From Criblamydia sequanensis CRIB-18 (GTDB lineage Bacteria; Chlamydiota; Chlamydiia; Chlamydiales; Criblamydiaceae): 64,000 nt of DNA. Positions 35,407 through 43,680 of the stretch are shown here, piece by piece. How positions within the stretch are numbered: the first letter of the stretch is position 1; every line of letters begins with the position of its first letter. Under the pieces are notes generated by a model, which saw nothing but the letters and a program-made list of their open reading frames with translations, ran no database searches and was not told the origin of the DNA. The translations under genes were made by a program, and so were the position numbers. The stretch lies in NCBI RefSeq assembly GCF_000750955.1, contig NZ_CCEJ010000001.1, positions 174,197 to 238,196 of the forward strand. The letters run 5' to 3'.

Positions 35407-36020
35407 TGACGATTCAAATCGAAATTAAGACAGTTAATAAAGATTGCTTAGAAGTTTATATTGATGAGGATTTGGTAAAAAAAGCTCATAAAAAAATATT
35501 CGGGAATCTTTCTTTGGGGAGAAACAATTTTTCAAGTTTAGATGAGCTTGAGCAATTGCTCATTGAAAAAGAAAAAAATGGAGCTAGAAGCTATCTTGCA
35601 AGATGTTTAGGCAGAAAAAATCTTCACTCATTAGAAGCTGATAAAATTTTAAGTAGTCTTTTTGTTTCTTTTAATACCATTCAAGAGGTCTTAATGGATT
35701 TTAAAGACAAAGGCTATCTTGATGATGCGCGGTATGTCACCCAATTTATCCATCATCATTCAAGCCGGGGAAAAGGCTCGAGGTGGATTCACCAAAAGCT
35801 TAAACAAATAGGCCTCGAAGAGAATGAAATCAGAATGAGCCTTCATCAAATGGACGCTCATTCTAATCAAGAAAGCCTAAGCGCTCTTATAACCAAAAAA
35901 TCAGCCCGTCAAGATATCAACAATCCAAAATTTAAAAGACGCTTAATTGGTTTTTTGATGCGAAGGGGTTTTAGCTATGAAGACATCTCTAAAGCTTTAT
36001 CCATTGACGAAATAAGCTAA
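35406..36020 (+). CDS. recX: RecX-family regulatory protein
   Basis: A 204-residue all-helical protein with the RecX pattern of three-helix repeats. The best match is FKDKGYLDDARYVTQFIHHHSSRGKGSRWIHQKLKQIGL in the middle, with RRLIGFLMRRGFSYEDISKAL at the end. RecX modulates RecA filaments. ATG 35406 overlaps the parC stop as TGATG; a TTG one codon earlier is less likely. recA is not in this window, and coupling to topoisomerase IV genes is notable. The first 60 residues are less conserved. Confidence 0.85.
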   Translation: MTIQIEIKTVNKDCLEVYIDEDLVKKAHKKIFGNLSLGRNNFSSLDELEQLLIEKEKNGARSYLARCLGRKNLHSLEADKILSSLFVSFNTIQEVLMDFKDKGYLDDARYVTQFIHHHSSRGKGSRWIHQKLKQIGLEENEIRMSLHQMDAHSNQESLSALITKKSARQDINNPKFKRRLIGFLMRRGFSYEDISKALSIDEIS

Positions 36021-36078
36021 TTGATTAAGATAATTTTGTTCCTATAACAGGAACTTAATCTATAGCTTAGGAGGAATT

Positions 36079-37527
36079 ATGGATGGCGTCAACCGAAGTG
36101 GCGTTTATACCTCTCAACCTTTTGAAGAGGAAAGAAAGCCTTTAACCCCGAAAGATGCAGAAACAATCAAATTACTAAGCAGCATTATAGTTAAAACAAA
36201 TACCCCGCACACCCCCCTCGCTGCTTTGGCTGTCATTTATTTTAGATCCGGATGGTATGCAGAAGCACTTGAAATGACAACTAGAGCCCTTGAAAGCGCC
36301 CCAAAAATACAAGACGTTTTTCAAGCGGTTCTTTGTAGAGCCGAATTTGAATCCAGCCATGGCATGAAAGAAGATGCCGAAAGAGATTATCTAAAGTTAA
36401 AAGAGTGTCAAAGTGCGATCCCTGAATCTTTTCAGTCAAGAATTGAAGCTTTAAAAAGAAGTTTAGAAGTGCCTTTAGAAGATGGTGTTAGCAATCGGAT
36501 AAAGGAGATTACCCTTTCTCTACCGGGATCTAAAACCCCTTGGCTTTTGCATAAAGAACGTTCTCAATGCTACTTATATCAAAAGCAGTACGGAAGAGCT
36601 TTGCTCGATATTAGAAGGGCCGCTTCTCTAGCCCCGAACTTATATGAAGTTTGGGAAGCTATTTATTTTAGGACCCGATACCTCATGCAAAAAAATATGC
36701 TTAAGATCGCTTTTAAATCGCTAGATGAGCTTAGTATTTGCTTAGACCAAATGAAAGAATCAGAGAAAGAAAAGCTGGAAAAGTTAAAAAATACGCTTGT
36801 AAGGCAAAATTTAAAGCCAAAAAAAGACCCCATTTATCAATTGGCAAGCGGCGGCTGTAAAGAGCCCTCTCAAGCCTTTCAAGCTCGTTTAAAAGACTTT
36901 AAGGAAAAAGAGGCGGAGGAAAAAGAAGATCTGCTTTCAAAAGCCATTTCCCTAAAGAAAAAACATGAAGGGAGCTTGCAAAGACTCATAGAGGATTTAA
37001 AAATTGATACTCACGCCGGTCCGTTTCAATACTACCGAGCAGAAGCTCTTTACCATGAAGGAAGGTATAGCGAGGCTTTAGATATTTTGAATGCCTCTAT
37101 TGAAGACGAGATTGAGAACCCTCATCTCTATTTTTTAAGAAGCTGTATTTACTATTCGCTACAAAACTTGGAGAAAGCCCTTGAAGACATTGAACTTGCG
37201 CTTCTTCTGTCTCCAATTGAAGTTAAGGAATACTTGCATACAGCTGAGATTATTACAGCCAGATTAGAGGGCGGGGTTTATGTTTCTTTAGATTTTCAAG
37301 AGGAAGCAAGAAAAAAACTTGATATAGTTAAAAAGAATATATTTTTGCATGGAGAAAGTTCGGAGCTTTTATTTGAGAAAATTAACCTTCATTTGATGCT
37401 TCAAGAACAAGAAGAAGCCAAAAAAGACGCTTTAAAATTAAAAGAGAGGCTGTCAGAGGATGACCCTCACTATGAAAAAGTTCTAGATATCTTGCAATTT
37501 TTAAACGGGGAAGGGACGAGTTCTTAA
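36079..37527 (+). CDS. tetratricopeptide-repeat protein
   Basis: A 482-residue soluble protein with TPR-type helix pairs in at least three clusters, about residues 45-80 (LAALAVIYFRSGWYAEALEMTTRALESAP), 160-195 (ERSQCYLYQKQYGRALLDIRRAASLAPN) and 315-380 (YRAEALYHEGRYSEALDILNAS, then FLRSCIYYSLQNLEKALEDIELALLLSP). No signal or membrane segment. TPR proteins in chlamydiae include type III secretion chaperones and host-interaction proteins; the size here is larger than a chaperone and the partner is unknown. AGGAGGA lies before ATG 36079. Confidence 0.8.
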   Translation: MDGVNRSGVYTSQPFEEERKPLTPKDAETIKLLSSIIVKTNTPHTPLAALAVIYFRSGWYAEALEMTTRALESAPKIQDVFQAVLCRAEFESSHGMKEDAERDYLKLKECQSAIPESFQSRIEALKRSLEVPLEDGVSNRIKEITLSLPGSKTPWLLHKERSQCYLYQKQYGRALLDIRRAASLAPNLYEVWEAIYFRTRYLMQKNMLKIAFKSLDELSICLDQMKESEKEKLEKLKNTLVRQNLKPKKDPIYQLASGGCKEPSQAFQARLKDFKEKEAEEKEDLLSKAISLKKKHEGSLQRLIEDLKIDTHAGPFQYYRAEALYHEGRYSEALDILNASIEDEIENPHLYFLRSCIYYSLQNLEKALEDIELALLLSPIEVKEYLHTAEIITARLEGGVYVSLDFQEEARKKLDIVKKNIFLHGESSELLFEKINLHLMLQEQEEAKKDALKLKERLSEDDPHYEKVLDILQFLNGEGTSS

Positions 37528-37543
37528 AAAAAATCTTAAAAGA

Positions 37544-37574
37544 CCTTACGCCTCAAATTTTAAGAGGCGTAAGG
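37544..37574 (-). terminator. terminator between convergent genes
   Basis: Eleven-base stem CCTTACGCCTC/GAGGCGTAAGG with a nine-base loop. The T-rich tract lies on the minus-strand side, so it mainly serves the Asn-rich secreted protein. Confidence 0.75.
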
Positions 37575-37584
37575 TAACTATGAA

Positions 37585-37935
37585 TTAAAATCCTTGGTCA
37601 TTCCAGTTGTCATTAAAACCATCACCATCACCGTCACCATTACCATTGCCGTTCGAATTTTGCTGCGGAGCTACATATACAGGAGCTTGATTCTGATTGT
37701 TAAGGTTTTGGTTGTTGATCTCGTTTTGAAGCGCTCTATTTTCTAAAGCCCTATTTTCAAACCGTTCTTGATTGTATCTATTATCAAAATGGTTATCTCT
37801 TCTGAATTGATCCCCTCTATTCATTTCACGATTCATATCGCGGTGGCCTGCGTTAAAGTCTCTTGCGTGCGAATCAGCAGGGATAAAAAAAAGAGTAAAA
37901 ACAAAAAAGAAAGCTGACGTTGAAATCCATTTCAT
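37585..37935 (-). CDS. small secreted Asn/Arg/Gly-rich protein
   Basis: A 116-residue protein with a clear signal peptide (MKWISTSAFFFVFTLFFIPADSHA, likely cut after SHA). The mature part is low-complexity: Arg/Asn/Asp-rich (REMNRGDQFRRDNHFDNRYN), then short Asn/Leu/Gln repeats (RALENRALQNEINNQNLNNQ), then a GNGNGDGDGDG stretch. It should be periplasmic or secreted. AGGAG precedes the start by eight bases, and a terminator follows. The family is not recognised. The alternating Gly-Asp/Asn tail could bind divalent cations, but that is speculation. Confidence 0.7.
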   Translation of the reverse strand: MKWISTSAFFFVFTLFFIPADSHARDFNAGHRDMNREMNRGDQFRRDNHFDNRYNQERFENRALENRALQNEINNQNLNNQNQAPVYVAPQQNSNGNGNGDGDGDGFNDNWNDQGF

Positions 37936-38028
37936 ACAAACACTCCTTTTTAGGATGCCTATTCCATTATAATAAAAAAGTTAATTTTATATCGAAAAGA
38001 GACAATAGTGTTTTTATGTTATTATTTA

Positions 38029-39453
38029 TCAGTTAGTTATATCTAACTTTTGAATAGGTGGAGGCGTCCATTGCCCTTTCAAAATTTCATCTTTCGGCCA
38101 ATATAGACGCATCATTAATACAAAAGGGCCTTGGGGGGCAGGGAGCCAATTCGCTTCCTTGCCCTTCTCAGGCTTTGCATTTTGTATATAAAGATCTAAA
38201 GATCCATCCTCGTTATATTGCAGGGCATTTCTTGGGCTTAAAGTGTAGCGGTTTAAGGGATTGTCGACAAAAAAGTAGTCCTTATCATACATAGTTAGCG
38301 ACCAGAAGCCATTTACCGGAGGGGTTTCACCTTTTTTAAAGTGAAGGACATATTTATTTTGCCCTGAGAGAGGTTTGCCGCTGCCGTCTACTTTAGCTTC
38401 CGGGTAAATGGCGTCTTTTGGAAGATTGGCGCCAAGGCCTATAGCTGTAATAAAAGCTCTTTGTAGATAATCTGTCCCATAGGTTCCGGTATCTAAAGTA
38501 AACGTCCAGCCGTTTACTTTTAATCCGGCTGATTTTTCATGCTCCATGATTTTCTTTTGGGCTTCTTTTGGCGTATCAGCTAAACTGTCAGCTATATTTC
38601 TATTAAGCTTATCGAGTTTAAATTCTTCGCCGGGTTTGAGGCCGATTTTGGCCATGGCAGCTAAAATGGGAGCATCCATTTTTGAAGGGGGGTTATCCAC
38701 CATAAGGCTTGAGAGCCTATTAAAAAACTCCTCAAGGGTCAATTGATTAACTTGATCTCTAACCGGGGTTTTCATATCAATATTTGGGTCTAAAATCCCA
38801 TCTGTCGGAGTATAAGGCTTACCATAGAAGCTTAAAGGGGTTAAACTATATTGATCTTGAAGAGCATGCACTTTTTTATAGTCTTCAGGGGTTCCTGAAG
38901 AATAAGTCCTTCCGAGTATCCAAACTAAATTAGTCGGCGATTTGAATTCTTTTAGTCCCTTGGGCAGGGGGCCTGTCCAATTGGGCCCGGTAATTACAAA
39001 ATCTGCCGCATCCGTGCCAAATGTTCTTGTGCCGGGCACTTCAAAGACGTTTGTCCAAGCGCTGAGTAGTGGCATCAAATAATATCTTCCCATTTCATTC
39101 GGGACATGAAGAACGTAAGGCTCTTTTTTTAAATCGATCCAGGCGCTTGAGTAAAGGGTATCGGCATTTGGAGCTGTCACATCTTTAAAAGAGGCGTTAG
39201 GGTACTCTCTAGCGTTGGCAAATTGCCCTAGAGGCGCTTTAAAGCCATTTGACTTTAGAGTATTAGTCATGACTTTCTTAGTCAAATCCATCGTGACAAG
39301 CGGGTAGCCATAAATATAGGCTTCTTCTGCAATTTTTTTCGCTTCTTCTTCATTTATTTCATGAAGAGATTTGGTTTGCTGAGCCATCATAAGATAAGCG
39401 GGTATCCCGATTAACGCGAGAGCCAATATAATTTTAAGAAGCGATTTTGCCAT
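38029..39453 (-). CDS. DUF1254/DUF1214 domain protein, exported or anchored
   Basis: A 474-residue protein with an N-terminal hydrophobic segment (about 5-25, LLKIILALALIGIPAYLMMA) acting as signal or anchor. The DUF1254 part follows (EEAYIYGYPLVTMDLTKKVM, then PNADTLYSSAWIDLKKEPYVLHVPNE and GRYYLMPLLSAWTNVFEVPGTRT). The DUF1214 part is C-terminal (GFWSLTMYDKDYFFVDNPLNRYTLSPR). The family is widespread and periplasmic; its biochemical role is not settled. AAGGAAAG sits just before ATG 39453. It is a stand-alone gene in the accessory stretch between parC-recX and the rluD block. Confidence 0.88.
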   Translation of the reverse strand: MAKSLLKIILALALIGIPAYLMMAQQTKSLHEINEEEAKKIAEEAYIYGYPLVTMDLTKKVMTNTLKSNGFKAPLGQFANAREYPNASFKDVTAPNADTLYSSAWIDLKKEPYVLHVPNEMGRYYLMPLLSAWTNVFEVPGTRTFGTDAADFVITGPNWTGPLPKGLKEFKSPTNLVWILGRTYSSGTPEDYKKVHALQDQYSLTPLSFYGKPYTPTDGILDPNIDMKTPVRDQVNQLTLEEFFNRLSSLMVDNPPSKMDAPILAAMAKIGLKPGEEFKLDKLNRNIADSLADTPKEAQKKIMEHEKSAGLKVNGWTFTLDTGTYGTDYLQRAFITAIGLGANLPKDAIYPEAKVDGSGKPLSGQNKYVLHFKKGETPPVNGFWSLTMYDKDYFFVDNPLNRYTLSPRNALQYNEDGSLDLYIQNAKPEKGKEANWLPAPQGPFVLMMRLYWPKDEILKGQWTPPPIQKLDITN

Positions 39454-39550
39454 AATCTTTCCTTTTAGAATTAGTTATGTCATGCTATTAATTTATAATT
39501 AACAAATTTAAGGTCTCAATGCAAGTATAGTTTTCACCCTAGAGGTTAAC

Positions 39551-40285
39551 TTGAAAAATTTCACCCTATTTATTTTTCTTTTAATAAGCTCTGTTATCGT
39601 TTCAGCGGATGAATCACTTCCTTTGCACATCTGTACAGTGGCCTCAAGACCAAAACCGGGCTTGCAGCAACTTCTTTTATCGGCAGAAAAATTTGGATTA
39701 AAGGTTGAAGTTTTAGGGATGGGTCTTCCTTATAAAAAAAACGGCCAAAAACTCTCTTACATGAAGATGTATTTGGAAAATATACCGGATACTGATCTCG
39801 TTCTTTTTGTAGATGCCTATGATGTTATTTTCCTAGCGAATGAAAATGTCATTAAGGATAAATTTTATTCTTTTAACTCGCCTTTTGTGATTTCAGCAGA
39901 AACCAATTGCTTCCCGTTTCAAGAACTTGCAAGCGCTTATCCTGAAAGCCCAACACTATTCAAATACCTCAATAGCGGGACTTATATGGGATATGCAGGC
40001 TATATAAAATTTTTACTGAATGAATTTATTATTGAAGAGGATAAATCCGATCAGGGGCAGTTGACTAAATTGTTTTTAAGAAGAGAGCATGAGATAACTT
40101 TAGATTATTACTCTGAACTTTTTATGACTTTGCATGGCATTAGGGGAAACCAAATAAAGCTTGAAAAAGACCCCAAACTAGTACACTGCTTGCTTACGGG
40201 ATCAACTCCTTCGATTATTCACGGCAACGGCCTTGGAAAAAAACTCTATCAACATATTTTCAACACTCTCTTCGGTAAGCAGTAG
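39551..40285 (+). CDS. PLOD/procollagen-type glycosyltransferase-like protein, exported
   Basis: A 244-residue protein with a signal peptide (MKNFTLFIFLLISSVIVSA) followed by a GT-A domain very like the glycosyltransferase domain of animal lysyl hydroxylases and their viral relatives. It has LHICTVASRPKPGL, the metal motif in LVLFVDAYDVIFLA (about 83-96), FVISAETNCFP, the acceptor loop LNSGTYMGYAGYI, and the terminal IIHGNGLGKK with the conserved His-Gly-Asn-Gly. In the animal enzymes this domain adds glucose or galactose to hydroxylysine. The start is TTG 39551, backed by GAGG five bases upstream. It ends one base before the convergent DUF579-like gene. Confidence 0.8.
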   Translation: MKNFTLFIFLLISSVIVSADESLPLHICTVASRPKPGLQQLLLSAEKFGLKVEVLGMGLPYKKNGQKLSYMKMYLENIPDTDLVLFVDAYDVIFLANENVIKDKFYSFNSPFVISAETNCFPFQELASAYPESPTLFKYLNSGTYMGYAGYIKFLLNEFIIEEDKSDQGQLTKLFLRREHEITLDYYSELFMTLHGIRGNQIKLEKDPKLVHCLLTGSTPSIIHGNGLGKKLYQHIFNTLFGKQ

Positions 40286-40286
40286 T

Positions 40287-40919
40287 TTATTGGATATGAT
40301 AGTGCCGAAGTTTCCCAATTGTTTTTATAAGGTTCTTGTCTTTTAGATATTCGCTTGAATAAATGGCTTCAACAGTCCTATCGCAATCATGAACAAAGAC
40401 ATGAACATCTTTTTGGGCATGGGCAAAAGAGGCCGCTGCTACGATGCTCTTCATTCTCCCGGGGCACTCATCATCCCAACCTGCCGGGGCATCCACAAAA
40501 ATAATATCCCATTTAATTTTGTTAAGCTCTTCCGGTAGCTCTAATTGCAAAACTTCGGGTTTTTTTAGAAGATATTTCCACTCTTTCCTTTTTGTATTAT
40601 AGACCACAGGATAGGCATTAAGGTCTGGAATTTGACCTTTGATTAAGTTTAGCCAGTAGGGGTTATCTTCTAGAAAATAGGTCGAACCCGCTTTATTTAA
40701 ATCAACCCAGAGTCTGCTGTCTCGCCCTACTCCGAAGACAAGAAAATTACAAGGGGTTCTATCAAGAACGGTTTCAGCCAAAAGGGCATACTCGGCATAG
40801 GAGAGCTGACGAGGATTATCTCGAACTAATTGCTCTATTCTGGTTTGGATTTTAGGGGGTAAAGAGAGCAAGAAGAAGGGAATTAAGGAGCTTAAAAATA
40901 TAAGGAAAATCGCTTTCAT
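40287..40919 (-). CDS. DUF579/glucuronoxylan 4-O-methyltransferase-like protein, exported
   Basis: A 210-residue protein with an N-terminal signal or anchor (MKAIFLIFLSSLIPFFLLSL) and a SAM-methyltransferase-like core that follows the plant IRX15/GXM (DUF579) family almost motif for motif: PCNFLVFGVGRDSRLW (about 56-71), TYFLEDNPYWL, WDIIFVDAPAGWDDECPGRMKSI (137-159) and DVHVFVHDCDRTVEAIYSSEYL. In plants GXM methylates glucuronic acid on xylan in the Golgi. A sugar or glycan O-methyltransferase role is therefore plausible here; the real acceptor is unknown. It faces the PLOD-like gene tail to tail. Confidence 0.78.
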   Translation of the reverse strand: MKAIFLIFLSSLIPFFLLSLPPKIQTRIEQLVRDNPRQLSYAEYALLAETVLDRTPCNFLVFGVGRDSRLWVDLNKAGSTYFLEDNPYWLNLIKGQIPDLNAYPVVYNTKRKEWKYLLKKPEVLQLELPEELNKIKWDIIFVDAPAGWDDECPGRMKSIVAAASFAHAQKDVHVFVHDCDRTVEAIYSSEYLKDKNLIKTIGKLRHYHIQ

Positions 40920-41048
40920 AATATACTTTTCTGTAAGTCAAATTTAAAGGATTTATTAAGAAAAAACCTGGTAGTAAACCTTTATTGAATTATTAAGTAT
41001 TTTTTGTTATTATAATAAGTAAGTCTATGACGCCTAATGGAGTTACCT

Positions 41049-41318
41049 ATGGCAGAAACGGTTTCTAATGTCCCAGCCTCGTCCGGTACATCCGGCGCTT
41101 CCGGCGCTTCAACTACAGGTACCGGAAATTCCGGAGGAAGCGGCTACACAACTTCGACAACAGTCAGTTCTCTTGAAGAACTAAAGCGGATTGCCCCTGA
41201 AGTTTATCAAAAAATGCTTGAAGGCATCGCTATGAATATGGTATCGAAAATTAAAAAGCAAGCCGATCGTTTAAAAGAAATTATGCGAGAAGCAAGAAGG
41301 CAATCAGGCATTCGATAA
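41049..41318 (+). CDS. conserved chlamydial small protein upstream of rluD
   Basis: An 89-residue protein with a flexible Ser/Gly/Thr-rich first half and a helical, basic second half (LEELKRIAPEVYQKMLEG, then KIKKQADRLKEIMREARRQ). ATG 41049 is chosen because GGAG lies six bases upstream; an earlier ATG at 41037 lacks this. A small gene of unknown function occupies the same place in Chlamydia between parC and rluD (recalled as CT659), so it is probably the counterpart. Its stop overlaps the next start (TAATG). Confidence 0.7.
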   Translation: MAETVSNVPASSGTSGASGASTTGTGNSGGSGYTTSTTVSSLEELKRIAPEVYQKMLEGIAMNMVSKIKKQADRLKEIMREARRQSGIR

Positions 41319-41629
41319 TGATCTTTCAAGACAGCTGTCTTTTTTTGGGCTTTCCCCTGGATTCAAAAGAATTTGAGCTGTATTTAAATAATGAAAAAGG
41401 AAAACTTCTTTATTCATTATTTGTCGATGTTGACGGCCCTTATTTAAAAAAAGTTTCCGTCAAGGGCACGCCATATCTTGGCAAATACCTTCCCAAATCG
41501 ATTGATAGCCCCAAGCTAAAATTAACTGAAGCTAATATTTACAGTATTCTTTCAAAAATATATCCTGATTATCCATTCAAAAAAACTCCGCTGCGATTGC
41601 TAGCTCTATTTTCAGAACAAGAAACATAG
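41318..41629 (+). CDS. small hypothetical protein coupled to rluD
   Basis: A 103-residue protein without a recognised domain. The N terminus is beta-like (DSCLFLGFPLDSKEFELYL, then LLYSLFVDVDGPYLKKVSV) and the rest is basic (GTPYLGKYLPKSI, PFKKTPLRLLALF). It is translationally coupled to the gene before it (TAATG) and separated by three bases from rluD, so the three form one transcription unit. No signal or membrane segment is seen. Function unknown. Confidence 0.65.
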   Translation: MIFQDSCLFLGFPLDSKEFELYLNNEKGKLLYSLFVDVDGPYLKKVSVKGTPYLGKYLPKSIDSPKLKLTEANIYSILSKIYPDYPFKKTPLRLLALFSEQET

Positions 41630-41632
41630 TCA

Positions 41633-42604
41633 ATGTCACAAATTTCAAATGAGTCTTTTAGCGAAGATGATGAAGAAGAGGAAGAGATTTTTATCATCTC
41701 TAAGGAAAACGCCAATATTAGGCTAGATAGAGTCCTTCATGACCATTATAAAGATCTTCACTCTAGAACCTACTTTCAGTACCTCTTTCAAAATCAATGC
41801 ATACAAGTTAACGGGAAGGCTGTTAAGAAACAATTTAAACCCAAAGTTCAAGATCGTGTTTCAATCACTTTCCTATCTCTTGAGCCAAGTGATTTAATTC
41901 CTGAAAATATTCCTTTGAAAATCATTTATGAAGACAAGGATATTCTTGTTTTAGATAAACCTAGGGGAATGGTTGTTCATCCAGCCCCGGGTAATTGGAC
42001 AGGAACTCTTGTAAATGCGATTTTATATCACGTCACAGGCATGCAAGAGGCTTTTAAAGATGAAGAGAAAAGACCAGGTATTGTCCACCGGCTTGATAAG
42101 GATACTTCAGGGGTCATTATTGCAGCCAAAAATCTTGCAGCGCACAAAAAATTGATTCATTCTTTTTCCGAGCGGAAAGTTTTTAAAGAGTATTTAGGGG
42201 TCTGTATTGGGAATCCGGGAAGAGGAATAGTCAATGAACCTATTGGCCGGGATCCCAAAAATCGAAAGCAAATGTGCGTTGCAAAAACAGGCGGCAAAGA
42301 AGCGATCACAGAATTTGAAACTTTAAAAACAGACGGAAAATTCAGTTTGGTTCGCTTTGTTATAAAAACAGGAAGAACACATCAAATAAGAGTTCACATG
42401 CAGCATAGAAAGACCCCTCTTTTAGGAGACACGGTTTATGGAGATCTAAAGCTGAATAAAAAATTGGGCATCGAAGGACAGCTTTTACATGCCTCCAAGC
42501 TATCTTTAATCCATCCGAGTTCTTTAAAACCATTAACTTTCACTGCCGCAATTCCGGATGATATTGAAAAAATGGCACATAGGATTTTAGAAAAAAATAA
42601 TTAG
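41633..42604 (+). CDS. rluD: ribosomal large-subunit pseudouridine synthase, RluD family
   Basis: A 323-residue RluA-family pseudouridine synthase. An acidic N-terminal extension (DDEEEEEIF) precedes an S4-like RNA-binding domain (about 23-85, IRLDRVLHDHYKDLHSRTYFQ). The catalytic domain has motif I (ILVLDKPRGMVVHPAPGNWTGTLVNA) and motif II with the catalytic Asp in HRLDKDTSGVIIAAK (about residue 154), then GRTHQIRVHMQH and GDTVYGD. RluD modifies helix 69 of 23S rRNA. The gene sits in the chlamydial rluD-khpA-kdsA block. Confidence 0.92.
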   Translation: MSQISNESFSEDDEEEEEIFIISKENANIRLDRVLHDHYKDLHSRTYFQYLFQNQCIQVNGKAVKKQFKPKVQDRVSITFLSLEPSDLIPENIPLKIIYEDKDILVLDKPRGMVVHPAPGNWTGTLVNAILYHVTGMQEAFKDEEKRPGIVHRLDKDTSGVIIAAKNLAAHKKLIHSFSERKVFKEYLGVCIGNPGRGIVNEPIGRDPKNRKQMCVAKTGGKEAITEFETLKTDGKFSLVRFVIKTGRTHQIRVHMQHRKTPLLGDTVYGDLKLNKKLGIEGQLLHASKLSLIHPSSLKPLTFTAAIPDDIEKMAHRILEKNN

Positions 42605-42623
42605 AAGAAGAAGATAAGTTTAA

Positions 42624-43064
42624 ATGAAAGTTTTAGTTCAACGAGTTCTTGAAGCTTCTGTCATTGTAGATAATAAAATTGTCTCAAAAATAGATAGAGG
42701 CCTTCTTTTATTTTTGGGCATTCGTAAGGAAGATCGAATTGAAACGACTAAGTGGCTTGCTGAAAAGGTAAGCCATTTAAGAATTTTTTCAGATGAAAAT
42801 GGAAAGATGAATCGCTCCTTAAAAGAAGTAAATGGAAAAGCTTTGGTGGTCAGTCAATTTACGTTATATGGTAATTGTCTAAATGGAAGAAGGCCAGACT
42901 TTATTCAAGCTATGGGAGGACCTCTTGCTAAAGGGATCTATGAACAATTTTTATTAGAATTAAGGAAAAAAGAGATCCCTACAGAAGCTGGGCTTTTTGG
43001 TGCGGATATGAAAATTTTTCTTATTAATGATGGCCCCGTTACTTTATTAATTGAAAAAGATTAA
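42624..43064 (+). CDS. dtd: D-aminoacyl-tRNA deacylase
   Basis: A 146-residue proofreading enzyme that removes D-amino acids (and Gly from tRNA-Ala) from tRNA. The whole family pattern is visible: MKVLVQRVLEASVIVDNKIV, LLLFLGI, the active-site SQFTLYGNCLNGRRPDF (about 91-107) and the cross-subunit GPVTLLIE at the C terminus. Length is normal. It follows rluD by 19 bases. The 284 bases before khpA are AT-rich with no recognisable feature. Confidence 0.95.
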   Translation: MKVLVQRVLEASVIVDNKIVSKIDRGLLLFLGIRKEDRIETTKWLAEKVSHLRIFSDENGKMNRSLKEVNGKALVVSQFTLYGNCLNGRRPDFIQAMGGPLAKGIYEQFLLELRKKEIPTEAGLFGADMKIFLINDGPVTLLIEKD

Positions 43065-43348
43065 TATAGTTAAGTAAAATTAAAATATTAAATTTATGTT
43101 AAGAGATTAATTTTAAAACAGCGGTTATTTTTTTAAATGCATAATTAATTTAAAAGTAAATGCTTAAGGAAGTTTCTTCTTTTTGTTAAAAATTAATATT
43201 TATTTCGATGGAAATTTTAATGTTGATAGATTAGCCTTAATTTAGGGATCTTACTCTACCTATAGGCATTCGAGTAGAAGAAAGTAACCCTTAAAAGGGT
43301 GCTTTTCAATTGCACTGGAGAAGTAATATTCAACAGAGGATCGAGGAA

Positions 43349-43606
43349 ATGAAAGAATTTGTGGCTTATATTGTCAAAAACCTGGTTGACCACCCCGATA
43401 AGGTAAAAATCAATGAAATTGGTGGCACTCAAACCCTAATTATCGAGCTTTCCGTGGAAAAATCCGATATTGGTAAAATCATCGGTAAGAAGGGAAAGAC
43501 GATTAACGCCATTCGAACACTTTTGATGTCTGTGGCTTCTAGAAACGGGATTAGAGTAAATCTTGAAATATTAGAAGATGAAGAAGGCGAAGTTCATCAA
43601 GAGTAA
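43349..43606 (+). CDS. khpA: KH-domain RNA-binding protein (KhpA/YlqC family)
   Basis: An 85-residue single type II KH domain protein that binds RNA, in other bacteria together with KhpB/Jag. The GxxG loop is IGKIIGKKGKTINAIRTLLMSVA (about 39-61). The N terminus MKEFVAYIVKNLVDHPDKV is the standard family start, supporting ATG 43349 with AGAGGA eight bases upstream, rather than a TTG at 43310. It occupies the same position as in Chlamydia, next to tRNA-Arg and kdsA. Confidence 0.9.
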   Translation: MKEFVAYIVKNLVDHPDKVKINEIGGTQTLIIELSVEKSDIGKIIGKKGKTINAIRTLLMSVASRNGIRVNLEILEDEEGEVHQE

Positions 43607-43607
43607 T

Positions 43608-43680
43608 TGGACTGAGTAGGATTCGAACCTACGACCACCCGCTTAGAAGGCGGGTGCTCTATCCACTGAGCTATCAGTCC
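43608..43680 (-). tRNA. tRNA-Arg (anticodon TCT)
   Basis: A complete cloverleaf can be written on the minus strand: acceptor GGACTGA/TCAGTCC (7 bp), D arm GCTC/GAGC, anticodon stem CCCGC/GCGGG with loop CTTCTAA (anticodon TCT, reads AGA), T arm GTAGG/CCTAC with loop TTCGAAT, discriminator A. It is 73 bases long, with no encoded CCA and no intron. It lies one base from the khpA stop on the opposite strand. Confidence 0.97.

Noticed and set aside
43065-43348. Promoter or small RNA between dtd and khpA.
   Set aside because: The stretch is AT-rich with many chance -10-like boxes and no convincing -35 pair or stable hairpin.
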